Assembly: GCF_900184945.1 (NCBI RefSeq)
Contig: NZ_FXYF01000004.1
Coordinates: forward strand, 372,001 to 436,000
Length of the DNA: 64,000 nt
Reading direction: 5' to 3'
Source: Antarctobacter aquimaris
GTDB lineage: Bacteria > Pseudomonadota > Alphaproteobacteria > Rhodobacterales > Rhodobacteraceae
Shown here: positions 47,633-57,268 of the stretch, one piece after another
Position numbering within the stretch: the first letter of the stretch is position 1
Layout of the letters: each line of letters begins with the position of its first letter
The notes under the pieces: model-generated
What the model was told of the DNA's origin: nothing
Databases searched by the model: none
What the model saw: the letters and a program-made list of their open reading frames with translations, nothing else
Made by a program: the position numbers and the translations under genes

Positions 47633-48547
47633 TCAGCCCTGCGGAGTCATCGTCGGACGCGCCTTGCCGCGTTGCAGGCCCAGCTGGCGTTCGCGCCAGA
47701 TGATGATGCCGCCCGCCGTCACAACGATGGCCGATCCGACCAACACCATGCTGGTCGGCGACTCGTCGAAGAACCAGTAACCGAACAGGATCGCGAACAG
47801 GATCGAGGCATAGTCGAACGGCGCGATCACCGCCGCCTCGGCAAAGCGGTAGGCCGAAGTCAGCAGGATCTGCGCCACCCCGCCGATCAGCCCCGCCCCC
47901 ACCAGCATGGCCAGCACATGCGCCGGCGGCAGGGTCCAGCCAAACGGCGCCGTGAGCAGCGAAAAGCCCGTCGCGGTCAGCGAAAAATAGAACACGATGG
48001 CCGAGGTCTGTTCGGTCGCCACCATCTTGCGGATCTGGATCTGCGCCAGCGACCGCATCACCGCCGAGGCCAGCACCAGCGCCACACCCAGCGCCGCGGT
48101 TTCCGCCGCGCCGTCGAATTGCAACCGGGGCCAGAGCACGATCACCACGCCCACCAGCCCCAGCGCCACCGCCGACAGCCGGAAAACGCGCAGCCGCTCG
48201 CCCAGCAGCACCGCCGCCAGCAGCACGGTGATCATCGGCGCGGCAAAGCCGATCGCCGTCACCTCGGGCAGCGGCAGCAGGCCCAGCGCGGCAAAGCCGC
48301 AGCCCATCGCCGTCACCCCGACCAGCCCGCGCCAGACATGCATCAGCGGGCGCTGCGCCTTCAGCCCGGTCTTGAGGTCGCCACGCATGGCCAGCCAGGC
48401 GACGATCACCGGCATGGCAAAAAACGACCGGAAGAACACTGCCTGCCCGGTCGGCACATGCGCCGAGCTGGCCTTGATGAACGAGGCCATGATGGTGAAC
48501 AGGACGACGGAGGTCAGCTTCAGGGCGATGCCGCTCAGCGGGGACAT
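47633..48547 (-). CDS. EamA family (DMT) transporter
   Basis: A 304-residue protein with ten predicted hydrophobic helices in two EamA repeats (first from IALKLTSVVLFTIMASFIK, second from ALGVALVLASAVMRSLAQ). Members export amino acids or metabolites or take up small compounds; the substrate cannot be told. It is convergent with the oxidase gene, stops four bases apart. Confidence 0.9.
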   Translation of the reverse strand: MSPLSGIALKLTSVVLFTIMASFIKASSAHVPTGQAVFFRSFFAMPVIVAWLAMRGDLKTGLKAQRPLMHVWRGLVGVTAMGCGFAALGLLPLPEVTAIGFAAPMITVLLAAVLLGERLRVFRLSAVALGLVGVVIVLWPRLQFDGAAETAALGVALVLASAVMRSLAQIQIRKMVATEQTSAIVFYFSLTATGFSLLTAPFGWTLPPAHVLAMLVGAGLIGGVAQILLTSAYRFAEAAVIAPFDYASILFAILFGYWFFDESPTSMVLVGSAIVVTAGGIIIWRERQLGLQRGKARPTMTPQG

Positions 48548-48610
48548 GGGGGCTCCTACGCGGGTCGCGCCAGAGTGGACCCCCCTGCCGCCAGCGTCAA
48601 TCGCCTGAGA

Positions 48611-48988
48611 TCACCGGGTTTCCCGGCAATGGCTGCGGAATGCCCGTTTCAACAGGTCCAGTTCGGCGCGCAACAGCGCCACCTCGGCGCGGATGTCGTC
48701 GGCCAGCGCCTCTCCGGCGATCAGGGCAAAGCTGGCCAGCACCTCTTCGCTGCGGGCATCGCGGATCAGGATCGTCTTGACGCCGTCGCCCAAGGCCTCC
48801 ACCGGCACCGGCACTTCCACGACCCAGCGGCTGGGGTCCGAGGTGCGGGTCAGCGTGACGCCGGGCAAGGGACGGCCTTCAAGGCTCGCCCCGACCTCGG
48901 GCATCGGATCGGCGTCCGTGGTGGCCACCAGCAGCCCCTCCCAGACGCCTTCGCGGAACCGGGTCTTGGTCAGCGTCAAATCCGTCAT
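48611..48988 (-). CDS. Uncharacterised protein, 125 aa
   Basis: A 125-residue protein with a beta-rich first part (LTLTKTRFREGVWEGLLVAT, SRWVVEVPVPVEALGDGVKT) and a C-terminal amphipathic helix (DDIRAEVALLRAELDLLKRA) that reads like a coiled coil. I do not recognise the family. It follows the DUF6478-like gene by 19 bases and is probably co-transcribed. Confidence 0.75.
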   Translation of the reverse strand: MTDLTLTKTRFREGVWEGLLVATTDADPMPEVGASLEGRPLPGVTLTRTSDPSRWVVEVPVPVEALGDGVKTILIRDARSEEVLASFALIAGEALADDIRAEVALLRAELDLLKRAFRSHCRETR

Positions 48989-49007
48989 CTGCCCCTCTTC
49001 CGTCCGG

Positions 49008-49781
49008 TCACAGCGGCGCCCGTCTGCGGCGGCTGAGAGTCAAGTCCCGCAGCACGATCCGGTTCATCCGCGGCCCTTCGAAGATGAGGTCCAGCCACAT
49101 CTTGTCGACCCGCTTTTCGTTGAGACGGGTATAGGCCAGGTCGAACTCGACGAACACGGTTTCCTTCTGCAAGGGCAGTTCGCGCACCACCTGTTCGGTG
49201 TTCGGTCCATGGCGCACGTTCAGCCGCGAAAATATCTCCAGCCGCTTCTCCATTTCCACCGTCGCCTCGAGCCGGATCAGGTGTTGACGTGTCAGCCCCT
49301 CGACCGCCGCCTCGGGCAGGTCGATCGCCAACGACAGGTACGACCCCTGAAAGGCAAAGACATCCAGTTGCAGGCCAAAGGCGGCCAGGTCCGCCTCGCG
49401 CAGGTTGCGGATCTGGCGCAGCGCCATCTCGGCACGGGGGCAGTCGTGGAACAGCGTCGTTTCCTGCCCCAGGCTGGCCTTGGTCCGGACGTCGACCAGG
49501 CCCTGCACCGGCAGCGGACCGCTCCAGACCTCGGGGCGCCAGGCCCAGTCCGAATCCTGCGGGCGCGGAAAGCTCTGGTTGCCGATCATCGGCAGCGCCA
49601 GCCGCGCGTCGGCCACGTGAATCAGTTCGTCCAGCCGGGTCTTGAGCCGCCGGGCCATCGTCCTCTGACGGCGCAATTCGGGCAGGTCGGTGTCCGGCGC
49701 GGCGCGGGCCAGACGGGTCCAGCGGCGCAATCCCCGCACCTGAACCGCCCGGTCCAACCATCCCTGCCCGTCGCTGCCCAT
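49008..49781 (-). CDS. DUF6478-like protein
   Basis: A 257-residue soluble protein. Features are an Arg-rich N-terminal helix (LRRQRTMARRLKTRLDELIH), DWAWRPEVWSGPLPVQG, TLFHDCPRAEMALRQIRN and a C-terminal RVDKMWLDLIFEGPRMNRI. This recalls a Rhodobacteraceae-restricted family (DUF6478) of unknown role; the match is from memory. It is probably the first gene of a pair with the 125-residue protein. Confidence 0.7.
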   Translation of the reverse strand: MGSDGQGWLDRAVQVRGLRRWTRLARAAPDTDLPELRRQRTMARRLKTRLDELIHVADARLALPMIGNQSFPRPQDSDWAWRPEVWSGPLPVQGLVDVRTKASLGQETTLFHDCPRAEMALRQIRNLREADLAAFGLQLDVFAFQGSYLSLAIDLPEAAVEGLTRQHLIRLEATVEMEKRLEIFSRLNVRHGPNTEQVVRELPLQKETVFVEFDLAYTRLNEKRVDKMWLDLIFEGPRMNRIVLRDLTLSRRRRAPL

Positions 49782-49836
49782 ACCACCGCCGATCCTGCCG
49801 TCCGGTTACGGAAAACCGTTTCCGATCCCGAAACTA

Positions 49837-50538
49837 TTATGGCAAATCCTGAGGATTGAATAAACGCCCCAGCACGCCCTTACGCAAGATCGGCGTCCGC
49901 GCCGGCCTGGCCGCGTCGGCGCTTTGCCGGGCAATGATGTCGCTGACCCGGTCCAGCATCGCGGCGCCGCCATCCCCGGCCAACGCGCTGCCCCTGGGGG
50001 CATAGAGCGCGAGTCCGACCATCCGGTTTCCCTGCACGAAGGCAGATCGCCAATAGCGCGGGTCGCTGCCTTCGAACTTGCCTTCGCCGCCGGTCGCCAG
50101 GTGGGCCGTCACCCGCAGATCGGTGCGTTTCGAGGTGATCAGCTGCGCACCGGAGGCGCGCGCCAGTCCCTCGGCGGTCGGCAGGTCCTGGCTGTCGCCG
50201 CGCGGGCCGACCGTGATGGTCACCAGCATCGGCGGCACCTCTTCCCCGGCCTTGCCGTCGCTCAGGATGTGGCAGGAGGCGATGACCGCAAAGCCGCGTT
50301 CCGGCCCGGCGCTCTTGGTCTCGGGATCGATGCAGTAGCCCCTTGGTCCGGCCACGACCACGTCGCCGCCCGCAAGACTGGCCTTGGCCAGCGGGGCGCG
50401 ACCTGACGCGACAGACCCGGAAACCAGCGCCTTTGTGTCGGTGCCGGTTCCCGTGTCACGGTCTGCCTGAGGTGTCAGGGCAAGGCACCCCGACACCAGC
50501 AGCGCGCCCGCGGCGCACACCCACAAGCGCGCCGCCAT
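49837..50538 (-). CDS. Putative lipoprotein, 233 aa
   Basis: The N-terminus MAARLWVCAAGALLVSGCLAL is a lipoprotein signal with lipobox LVSGC (Cys18). The rest has YCIDPETKSAG, FAVIASCHILSDG and a final basic tail. The YCIDP/ASC layout suggests a periplasmic lipid-anchored domain, possibly with a disulfide. The function is unknown. It starts three bases after the ilvD stop, so it is likely expressed with ilvD. Confidence 0.78.
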   Translation of the reverse strand: MAARLWVCAAGALLVSGCLALTPQADRDTGTGTDTKALVSGSVASGRAPLAKASLAGGDVVVAGPRGYCIDPETKSAGPERGFAVIASCHILSDGKAGEEVPPMLVTITVGPRGDSQDLPTAEGLARASGAQLITSKRTDLRVTAHLATGGEGKFEGSDPRYWRSAFVQGNRMVGLALYAPRGSALAGDGGAAMLDRVSDIIARQSADAARPARTPILRKGVLGRLFNPQDLP

Positions 50539-50541
50539 GGA

Positions 50542-52275
50542 TCAGAGATCCGCGTAGACGTGCTTTTCCTCGGCGCCGCCGGGATGCGTCACCGCTCCGC
50601 GGTAGGTCTCGCCCACCAGCTGCGCGTATTTCCACAGCGCGCCCGAGGCGTAGATCGTCTCGCGCGGGCCTTTCCACTCGGCCTTGCGCGCGGCCATTTC
50701 GTCTTCGGTCAGGTCCACGTCCAGCGTGCCCTTGATCGCGTCGATGGTGATGATGTCGCCATCCTTGAGCAGCGCGATCGGCCCGCCATGCGCCGCTTCC
50801 GGCCCGACGTGACCCACGCAGAAGCCGCGCGTCGCACCCGAGAAACGGCCGTCGGTGATCAGCGCCACCTTCTTGCCCATGCCCTGGCCGGACAGCGCCG
50901 AGGTGGTGGACAGCATCTCGCGCATGCCGGGGCCGCCGGCGGGGCCCTCGTTGCGGATGACCAGCACCTCGCCTTCCTTGTAGGAACGCGCCTTGACGGC
51001 GGCAAAGGCGTCTTCCTCGCATTCGAAGACGCGGGCCGGGCCGCTGAACACCTGCTCGTCGGCCTTCATGCCGGCCACCTTCACGATGGCGCCCTGCGGG
51101 GCAAGATTGCCCTTCAGGCCCACGACACCGCCGGTCTTGGTGATCGGTGTCTCGATCGGGTAGATCACCTTGCCGTCGGCCTCGCGCTCGATCAGGTCGA
51201 TCTCTTCGCCCATGGTGCGGCCAGAGGCAGTCATGCAATCCTCGTGGATCAGGCCCGCCTTGCGCAGCTCCTTCATCACCACCGGCACGCCGCCCGCCTC
51301 GTAGAGGTCCTTGGCGACATAGTTCCCGCCCGGCTTGAGGTCGACGAAATAGGGCGTGTCACGGAAGATGTCGCAGACGTCGTCCAGGAAGAACTCCAGC
51401 CCCGCCTCGTGCGCGATGGCCGGCAGGTGCAGGCCCGCGTTGGTCGATCCACCGGTGCAGGCGACGACGCGCGCGGCGTTCTCCAGCGACTTGCGGGTGA
51501 CGATGTCGCGCGGGCGGATGTTCAGCTCCAGCAGGCGCATGACGGCGATGCCCGAGGCGGTGCCGTAGGCATCGCGGCTCTCGTAGGGGGCGGGCGCGCC
51601 GGACGAGTTGATCAGTGCAAGGCCGATCGCCTCGGACACGCAGGCCATGGTGTTCGCGGTGAACTGGCCGCCGCAGGCGCCGGCGCTGGGGCAGGCGGCC
51701 TTTTCGATGGCGCGCAGTTCCTCGTCGCTGTTGGCGCCGGCCTGGTGCTGGCCCACGGCCTCGAATACGTCCTGGACGGTGATGTCGCGGCCCTTGTACT
51801 TGCCCGGCAGGATCGAACCGCCATAGACAAAGACCGACGGCACGTTCAGACGCACCATGGACATCATCATCCCCGGCAGCGACTTGTCGCAGCCCGCGAG
51901 GCCCACCAGCGCGTCATAGCCGTGGCCCCGCATGGTCAGCTCGACGGTGTCGGCAATCGCCTCGCGCGAGGCCAGCGACGACCGCATGCCCTCGTGTCCC
52001 ATGGCGATGCCGTCGGTGACGGTGATGGTCGTGAACTCGCGCGGCGTGCCCGAGGCTTCCTTGACGCCCAGCTTGACCGCCTGGGCCTGCCGGTTCAGCG
52101 AGATGTTGCAGGGCGCGGCCTCGTTCCAGCAGGTCGCGACGCCGACCAGCGGCTGATGGATCTCGTCCTCGGACAGGCCCATGGCATAGAGAAAGGACCG
52201 GTGCGGCGCCCGCTCGGGGCCCTCGGTCACATGGCGGCTGGGCAGTTTGGACTTGTCGAATGGACGCTTGAGCAT
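50542..52275 (-). CDS. ilvD: Dihydroxy-acid dehydratase
   Basis: IlvD makes 2-keto acids for valine and isoleucine. At 577 residues it has the Fe-S cysteines in [20 protein letters not shown] and [16 protein letters not shown], plus the C-terminal [19 protein letters not shown]. The start at 52275 ([10 protein letters not shown]) follows GGAGG; longer in-frame options upstream run into an inverted repeat. It reads towards the lipoprotein gene. Confidence 0.97.
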   Translation of the reverse strand: MLKRPFDKSKLPSRHVTEGPERAPHRSFLYAMGLSEDEIHQPLVGVATCWNEAAPCNISLNRQAQAVKLGVKEASGTPREFTTITVTDGIAMGHEGMRSSLASREAIADTVELTMRGHGYDALVGLAGCDKSLPGMMMSMVRLNVPSVFVYGGSILPGKYKGRDITVQDVFEAVGQHQAGANSDEELRAIEKAACPSAGACGGQFTANTMACVSEAIGLALINSSGAPAPYESRDAYGTASGIAVMRLLELNIRPRDIVTRKSLENAARVVACTGGSTNAGLHLPAIAHEAGLEFFLDDVCDIFRDTPYFVDLKPGGNYVAKDLYEAGGVPVVMKELRKAGLIHEDCMTASGRTMGEEIDLIEREADGKVIYPIETPITKTGGVVGLKGNLAPQGAIVKVAGMKADEQVFSGPARVFECEEDAFAAVKARSYKEGEVLVIRNEGPAGGPGMREMLSTTSALSGQGMGKKVALITDGRFSGATRGFCVGHVGPEAAHGGPIALLKDGDIITIDAIKGTLDVDLTEDEMAARKAEWKGPRETIYASGALWKYAQLVGETYRGAVTHPGGAEEKHVYADL

Positions 52276-52391
52276 CTGGAGGCTCCTCCCGCGAAATGGC
52301 TTTGACTTGGAATAGCGAAGCGCTCCGCACGGCACAAGCGTCAAGCGATGGATGGTATACCAGCGGCAGCCGAGGCGGACAGCGTGGCCAT

Positions 52392-52458
52392 TTGGGTATT
52401 TTTGCAGAGAAGAAGCAACAGGTCGCACCCGGAGTTTCTTCTCTGTAGAAATACCCAA
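52392..52458. repeat. Inverted pair of 23-bp intergenic repeat units
   Basis: A 23-bp unit (52392-52414, TTGGGTATTTTTGCAGAGAA then GAA) is repeated inverted at 52436-52458 with two differences, around a 21-base loop. A third unit sharing 19 exact bases lies at 58189-58207. Located between ilvD and mbfA. Confidence 0.8.
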
Positions 52459-52555
52459 GTCCGGTCACCGATGTGCGCACGGCCCGAGGGCCGCGCCCGA
52501 TGAGACGGCGGGTGGGGCGATGTTGCGCGCAGCGCTGACCGGGCGGCGCCCGTCG

Positions 52556-53530
52556 TCAGCCCGCGCCAATCAATGCACCCGCCGCGAACACCAGCGCTCC
52601 GCCAAGCACAACCTGGAAGGTGGCGCGCAGGAACGGGGTCTCCATGTAGCGCATCTGGATCCAGACGATGGCCCACAACTCGACAAAGACCACGACCAGC
52701 GCGATGGTCGTCGCGGTCCAGAAATGCGGGATCAGGTAGGGCAGCGCGTGGCCCAGCCCGCCCAGGGTGGTCATCACCCCGGCGGCGATGCCGCGCTTGA
52801 TCGGCGACCCGCGGCCCGACAGCGTGCCGTCATCCGACGCCGCCTCGGTGAAGCCCATCGAGATCCCGGCGCCGACGCTGGCGGCCAGGCCGACCAGGAA
52901 GGTGGTCCAGGTGTCCTGCGTGGCAAAGGCGGTGGCAAAGATCGGCGCCAGGGTCGAGACCGAGCCGTCCATCAGCCCGGCCAGCCCCGGCTGCACCCAG
53001 GTCAGCACGAACTGCCGCTTGGCACGGTCGTCCTCCTCGCTGCGGGCGTCCTCGTGCAGGTGCTTCTGTTCCAGCTTGTGCGCCGCGTCCTGGTGCTTGG
53101 CCTCGACCGCCGCCAGATCGCCCAGCAGCCTGCGGGTATCCGCGTCCTGCGCGTTCTGCGCCGCGATGTGGTAAAAGCGTTCGGCATCCCGCTCCATGTT
53201 CGCCGCTTCCTCGCGGATACGGTCGAGCGAGAGGTTTTCGGTCAGCCAGACCGGTCTGCGGGCATAAAAACCTGCCACATGCTCGCGACGGATCAGCGGG
53301 ATGACCTCGCCAAAGCGGCGGACATGCAGGTCGATCAGCGCCCGGCGGTGGCCGTCCTCCTCGGTTGCCATCCCTTCGAACACCTTGGCGGTGTCGGGAT
53401 AGTCCGCCCGCAGACGTTCGGCAAAGCTGCGGTAGATGCGTGCGTCGTCCTCTTCGGAGGAAATCGCCAGCGCCAGGACTTCCTGTTCTGTCAGGTCCTT
53501 GAACTGGCGGCGGTAGCCCATGTTCAGCAT
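52556..53530 (-). CDS. mbfA: MbfA-type membrane ferritin-like iron exporter (Er-VIT1)
   Basis: A 324-residue fusion. The N-terminal erythrin-like four-helix domain (about residues 10-160) has diiron-type Glu/His residues in SSEEDDARIYRSFAERL, ATEEDGHRRALIDLH and VEAKHQDAAHKLEQKH. The C-terminal VIT1 domain has GLAGLMDGSVSTLAP and four or five membrane helices. Family members export iron to protect against iron and peroxide stress. An iron box overlaps its likely promoter. AAGGA five bases before ATG 53530 supports the start. Confidence 0.93.
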   Translation of the reverse strand: MLNMGYRRQFKDLTEQEVLALAISSEEDDARIYRSFAERLRADYPDTAKVFEGMATEEDGHRRALIDLHVRRFGEVIPLIRREHVAGFYARRPVWLTENLSLDRIREEAANMERDAERFYHIAAQNAQDADTRRLLGDLAAVEAKHQDAAHKLEQKHLHEDARSEEDDRAKRQFVLTWVQPGLAGLMDGSVSTLAPIFATAFATQDTWTTFLVGLAASVGAGISMGFTEAASDDGTLSGRGSPIKRGIAAGVMTTLGGLGHALPYLIPHFWTATTIALVVVFVELWAIVWIQMRYMETPFLRATFQVVLGGALVFAAGALIGAG

Positions 53531-53542
53531 GATGGTCCTTTC

Positions 53543-53557
53543 TTAGAATCATTCCAA
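53543..53557. promoter_or_regulatory. Iron control element (ICE-like, Irr site) before mbfA
   Basis: TTAGAA-TCA-TTCCAA matches the core of the ICE motif TTTAGAA-N3-TTCTAAA in 11 of 12 arm bases, 13 bases before the mbfA start. In Rhodobacteraceae and Rhizobiales Irr represses mbfA through such a site when iron is low. Confidence 0.65.
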
Positions 53558-53747
53558 TCTATCCCGCGCGCGCCAAACCTCAACCCCCTGGACACCGACC
53601 CTTGCCATCGCCGCCCCCGGCCCCGACATGTCATGCATCACGCGCAGGCATCGTGCTGCGGGGCGGCGCATCGGGGCGGGCAAGCGGGCTTGCTTGCCGG
53701 AACTGAACTGCGCGGTTTATAGTCGCCGAACCCAGGGGAGGGACGAG

Positions 53748-54362
53748 ATGACGGCAGAGGCTCTGGTCCGCAAGGGACGCAAGTTCGACCAGGTGATCGA
53801 GGGCGCGCGCGAAGTCTTCATGCGCGACGGGTTCGAAGGCGCCAGCGTCGACGAGATCGCCCGCCAGGCCGGCGTGTCCAAGGCCACACTCTACAGCTAT
53901 TTCCCCGACAAGCGGCTGCTGTTCATCGAGGTGGCCAGCGCCCAGTGCCGCCACCAGGCCGACGAGGCGGTGCTGTCGATGGACATGAAACAGCCGCCCC
54001 GCGCGGTGCTGGGCCAGGCCGGGCGCAAGTTCCTGGGCTTTCTCTATTCCGACTTCGGGCAGCGGATCTTTCGCATCTGCGTCGCCGAGGCGGACCGCTT
54101 TCCCCAGCTGGGCCGCCAGTTCTACCAGAGCGGCCCGATGATCATGCGCCGGGTGATGACGGATTATTTCCGCGCCGCCCGCGACCGCGGCGAATTGCGC
54201 ATCGACGACATCGACCTCGCCTCGGACCAGTTCGCCGAACTTTGCAAGGCCGACCTGTGGCCCAAGATCATCTTCGGCATCCAGACCAGTTTTTCCGAGG
54301 CCGAAATCACGCGCGTGGTGGATGGCGCGGTCGAGACCTTCATGGCACGGTACGGCGCGTGA
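53748..54362 (+). CDS. TetR family transcriptional regulator
   Basis: A 204-residue TetR protein with helix-turn-helix IEGAREVFMRDGFEGASVDE and IARQAGVSKATLYSYFPDK, then a TetR C-terminal domain of the kind seen in AefR-like proteins (CVAEADRFPQLGRQFYQ). GGGAGGG lies six bases before ATG 53748. fghA follows 40 bases downstream and may be in the same unit. Confidence 0.92.
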   Translation: MTAEALVRKGRKFDQVIEGAREVFMRDGFEGASVDEIARQAGVSKATLYSYFPDKRLLFIEVASAQCRHQADEAVLSMDMKQPPRAVLGQAGRKFLGFLYSDFGQRIFRICVAEADRFPQLGRQFYQSGPMIMRRVMTDYFRAARDRGELRIDDIDLASDQFAELCKADLWPKIIFGIQTSFSEAEITRVVDGAVETFMARYGA

Positions 54363-54402
54363 GGCGCGGTCCTGCCTGCCGGACAGTCAAGAGGAAGACA
54401 AG

Positions 54403-55233
54403 ATGAAGACGGTATCCGAAAACAAGTGTTTCGAGGGCGTACAGGGTGTCTACACCCACGCCTCGCAGGCCTGCGGCTGCGACATGACCTTTGGCCTGTT
54501 CCTGCCGGCAGAGGCCGCGCATGGGCCGGTGCCGGTGCTGTGGTACCTCTCGGGGCTGACCTGCACGCATGAAAACGCCATGGTCAAGGCCGGCGCGCAG
54601 GGCTGGGCGGCCGAGCACGGCATCGCGCTGGTCTTTCCCGACACCTCGCCGCGCGGCGAGGACGTGGCCGACGACGAGGCCTATGACCTGGGCAAGGGCG
54701 CCGGCTTCTACGTCAACGCCACCGAAGCCCCCTGGGCGCCGCATTTCCGCATGTGGGACTACGTGGCCGAGGAACTGCCCGCCCTGCTGGGCCAGAACTT
54801 CGCGGTCGACATGGAACGGCAGGCGATCACCGGGCATTCGATGGGCGGGCACGGCGCGCTGACACTGGCGATGAACCTGCCGGGGCGCTTTGCCTCGGTG
54901 TCGGCCTTCGCGCCGATCGCCAATCCCACCGCCTCCGACTGGGGGCGCAAGCAGCTTGGCGCCTATCTTGGCGCGGACGAAAGCACCTGGCGGCGGCACG
55001 ATTCCTCGCTGCTGATGCGCGAAACCGGGTTCGACGGCCCTGTCCTGATCGACCAGGGCAGCACCGACCAGTTCCTTGACCTTCTGAAGCCCGAGGCGCT
55101 GGCCGATGCCATCGCCGCGTGCCGCCAGGACGCGACCTTCCGGATGCAGCGCGGCTATGACCACAGCTATTTCTTCGTTTCCAGCTTCATCGAGGATCAC
55201 GTCGCCTTCCATGCCGAGGCGCTTCATGCATGA
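54403..55233 (+). CDS. fghA: S-formylglutathione hydrolase
   Basis: A 276-residue alpha/beta hydrolase of the esterase D family that releases formate from S-formylglutathione in formaldehyde removal. It has the family start (KTVSENKCFEGVQGVYTHAS), VLWYLSGLTCTHENAM, PDTSPRGEDVADDEAYDLGK, and the nucleophile elbow GHSMGGHGALTL; the late YDHSYFFVSSFIEDH has the catalytic His. ATG 54403 follows GAGGAAGA. No glutathione-dependent formaldehyde dehydrogenase gene is in the window. Confidence 0.95.
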   Translation: MKTVSENKCFEGVQGVYTHASQACGCDMTFGLFLPAEAAHGPVPVLWYLSGLTCTHENAMVKAGAQGWAAEHGIALVFPDTSPRGEDVADDEAYDLGKGAGFYVNATEAPWAPHFRMWDYVAEELPALLGQNFAVDMERQAITGHSMGGHGALTLAMNLPGRFASVSAFAPIANPTASDWGRKQLGAYLGADESTWRRHDSSLLMRETGFDGPVLIDQGSTDQFLDLLKPEALADAIAACRQDATFRMQRGYDHSYFFVSSFIEDHVAFHAEALHA

Positions 55234-55237
55234 CCCC

Positions 55238-55258
55238 GTCCCGGCCCCGCGCCGGGAC
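55238..55258. repeat. Intergenic hairpin GTCCCGG-N7-CCGGGAC
   Basis: An 8-bp stem (55238-55245 with 55251-55258) just after fghA, in the same form as the hairpin at 11486-11506. Confidence 0.55.
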
Positions 55259-55290
55259 CTCGTCCGCTCAGGTTTGGTGCGGTGCCGGAC

Positions 55291-55746
55291 ATGACCCTCT
55301 ACGTCGACGCCGACGCCTGCCCGGTCAAGGCCGAGTGCGAGACCGTCGCCACCCGCCACCGTCTGCCGATGGTGCTGGTGGCCAATGGCGGCCTGCGGCC
55401 TTCGCGCAACCCGCTGGTCTCGCTCCGGATCGTTCCCGACGGCCCGGACGAAGCCGACAAGTGGATCGCCGAACAGGCACAGCCGGGTGACGTGGTGATC
55501 ACCAGTGACATCCCGCTGGCCGCGAAATGCGTCGCGGCGGGGGCGCAGGTGCTGCGCCCGGACGGCTCGGCGCTGACACAGGCCAATATCGGCGCGCAAC
55601 TGGCGATGCGTGACCTGATGACCGACCTGCGCGCCGCAGACCCGTTCCGCCAGGGCTCGGGCAAGGGCTTTACAAAGGCTGACCGCAGCCGTTTCCTCGA
55701 CGCGCTGGAACGCGCGCTCCGGCAAGCAGCGAAAGACGCACAATGA
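55291..55746 (+). CDS. YaiI/YqxD family (DUF188) protein
   Basis: A 151-residue DUF188 protein. The signature is [17 protein letters not shown] near the start, [30 protein letters not shown] and a C-terminal [17 protein letters not shown]. The fold resembles PIN/NYN nucleases and the Asp residues may bind metal, but the function is not established. Start: ATG 55291; a GTG three codons earlier is possible. First gene of an overlapping chain. Confidence 0.93.
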   Translation: MTLYVDADACPVKAECETVATRHRLPMVLVANGGLRPSRNPLVSLRIVPDGPDEADKWIAEQAQPGDVVITSDIPLAAKCVAAGAQVLRPDGSALTQANIGAQLAMRDLMTDLRAADPFRQGSGKGFTKADRSRFLDALERALRQAAKDAQ

Positions 55747-56363
55747 CCATAGAGGCGGTGATCTTCGACATCGGCAACGTGCTGATCGAATGGCAACCCG
55801 AACGTTATTACGACGCAAAGATCGGCGAGGCGCGGCGCCGCGCCATGTTCGCCGCGCTCGACCTGCACGGCATGAACGACCTCATCGACCGCGGCGGCGA
55901 TTTCCGGCAGACCGTCTACGACTGGGCCGATCGCAACCCGGAGTGGGCCGCGGAAATCCGCCTCTGGCACGACGACTGGCTGGAGATGGCGACCCCGGCC
56001 ATTCCCCATTCCGTCCGCCTGCTGCGCGCCCTGCGCGGCAACGGCCACAAGGTCCACGCGCTGACCAACTTCGGCATAGGCACCTGGGCCATCGCCACGC
56101 CGCGCTACGATTTTCTCAACGAATTCGACCACGCCTTTGTCAGCGGCCACTTGGGCGTCACCAAGCCCGACCCGCAAATCTACCAGATGGTCGAGGATCA
56201 CCTTGGCCTGCCCGCCGCGGCGCTGCTGTTTGCCGACGACCGCGCCGACAACCTCGCCACCGCCGCCGCGCGGGGCTGGCACACCCATCTCTTCACCGGC
56301 CCCCAGTGCTGGGCAAACCGCCTCGTGACCGAGGGGCTGCTGACCGAGGAACAGGCACGATGA
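55743..56363 (+). CDS. HAD family hydrolase
   Basis: A 206-residue HAD protein. Motif I is [12 protein letters not shown], with Gly in place of the usual second Asp, as in the YihX-type group. Motif II is ALTNFGI, and motif III/IV are [15 protein letters not shown] and FADDRADNL. It is likely a sugar or nucleotide phosphatase; the substrate is unknown. Both ends overlap its neighbours as ATGA. Confidence 0.9.
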   Translation: MTIEAVIFDIGNVLIEWQPERYYDAKIGEARRRAMFAALDLHGMNDLIDRGGDFRQTVYDWADRNPEWAAEIRLWHDDWLEMATPAIPHSVRLLRALRGNGHKVHALTNFGIGTWAIATPRYDFLNEFDHAFVSGHLGVTKPDPQIYQMVEDHLGLPAAALLFADDRADNLATAAARGWHTHLFTGPQCWANRLVTEGLLTEEQAR

Positions 56364-57268
56364 CCACCATCATTCCCTTCGCCGAGGGCGAGAAAAATCT
56401 CGACTGGCTGGCCCTCACCCGGGCTCTCGACGCCGGCCACCGCCTGCCCAAGGCCGAGATCGCGGATGTCTTTCTCTACAGGGGCGAAGACACCCTGCTG
56501 AACCGCTCCGCCTGGATCGACGGGCTGGGCATCGCGGTCAAGGCGGCGACGGTGTTTCCCGGCAACCCCGAAAAGGGCAAGCCGATGATCGGCGGCGCGG
56601 TCAACCTGTTCGACGATGCCGACGGCAGCCTTTCGGCGGTGGTCGATTTCCACCTGGTGACCAAGTGGAAGACCGCCGGCGACAGCCTCTGTGCCGCGCT
56701 GAAACTCGCCCGCCCGGACAGCCGCAAAATCCTGATCGTCGGCGCAGGCACAGTGGGCGCTTCGCTGCACGAGGCCTATTCCGCCGGCTTCCCGCAGGCC
56801 GAGTTCACCGTCTGGAACCGCACCCCCGACAAGGCCCGTGCCTTTGCCGAGGACCGTGGCATCGCCTGGGCCGAGGACCTGGAAACCGCCGTCAAGGCGG
56901 CCGACATCGTCACCTCCGCCACCATGTCGACCCAGCCGATCATCCAGGGCGCCTGGCTGCAACCGGGCCAGCACCTCGACCTGATCGGCGCCTACCGCCC
57001 CGACATGCGCGAGGCCGACGACACCGCCATCACCCGCGCGCGCCTGTTCGTCGACAGCTACGACACCACCCTGGCCCATATCGGCGAGTTGAAGATCCCC
57101 TTCACCAACGGGTTGATCACCGGCCATGACATCATCGCCGACTACTACAACCCCGAGGACTTCCACCGCCGCAGCGACGACGAGATCACCCTGTTCAAGA
57201 ACGGCGGCGGCGCGCATCTCGACCTGATGTGCGCGCGCTACATCCTCGACGCCTGGTCGCAAAAATGA
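56360..57268 (+). CDS. Ornithine cyclodeaminase / mu-crystallin family protein
   Basis: A 302-residue member of the OCD family. It has AVKAATVFPGNPEKGKPMIGG, LTRALDAGHRLP, Rossmann motif ILIVGAGTVGASLHEAYS and DLIGAYRPDMREADD. The family ranges over ornithine cyclodeaminase, alanine and other imino-acid reductases. The active-site residues here cannot settle which. ATGA overlaps on both sides place it in a four-gene coupled chain. Confidence 0.88.
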   Translation: MTTIIPFAEGEKNLDWLALTRALDAGHRLPKAEIADVFLYRGEDTLLNRSAWIDGLGIAVKAATVFPGNPEKGKPMIGGAVNLFDDADGSLSAVVDFHLVTKWKTAGDSLCAALKLARPDSRKILIVGAGTVGASLHEAYSAGFPQAEFTVWNRTPDKARAFAEDRGIAWAEDLETAVKAADIVTSATMSTQPIIQGAWLQPGQHLDLIGAYRPDMREADDTAITRARLFVDSYDTTLAHIGELKIPFTNGLITGHDIIADYYNPEDFHRRSDDEITLFKNGGGAHLDLMCARYILDAWSQK

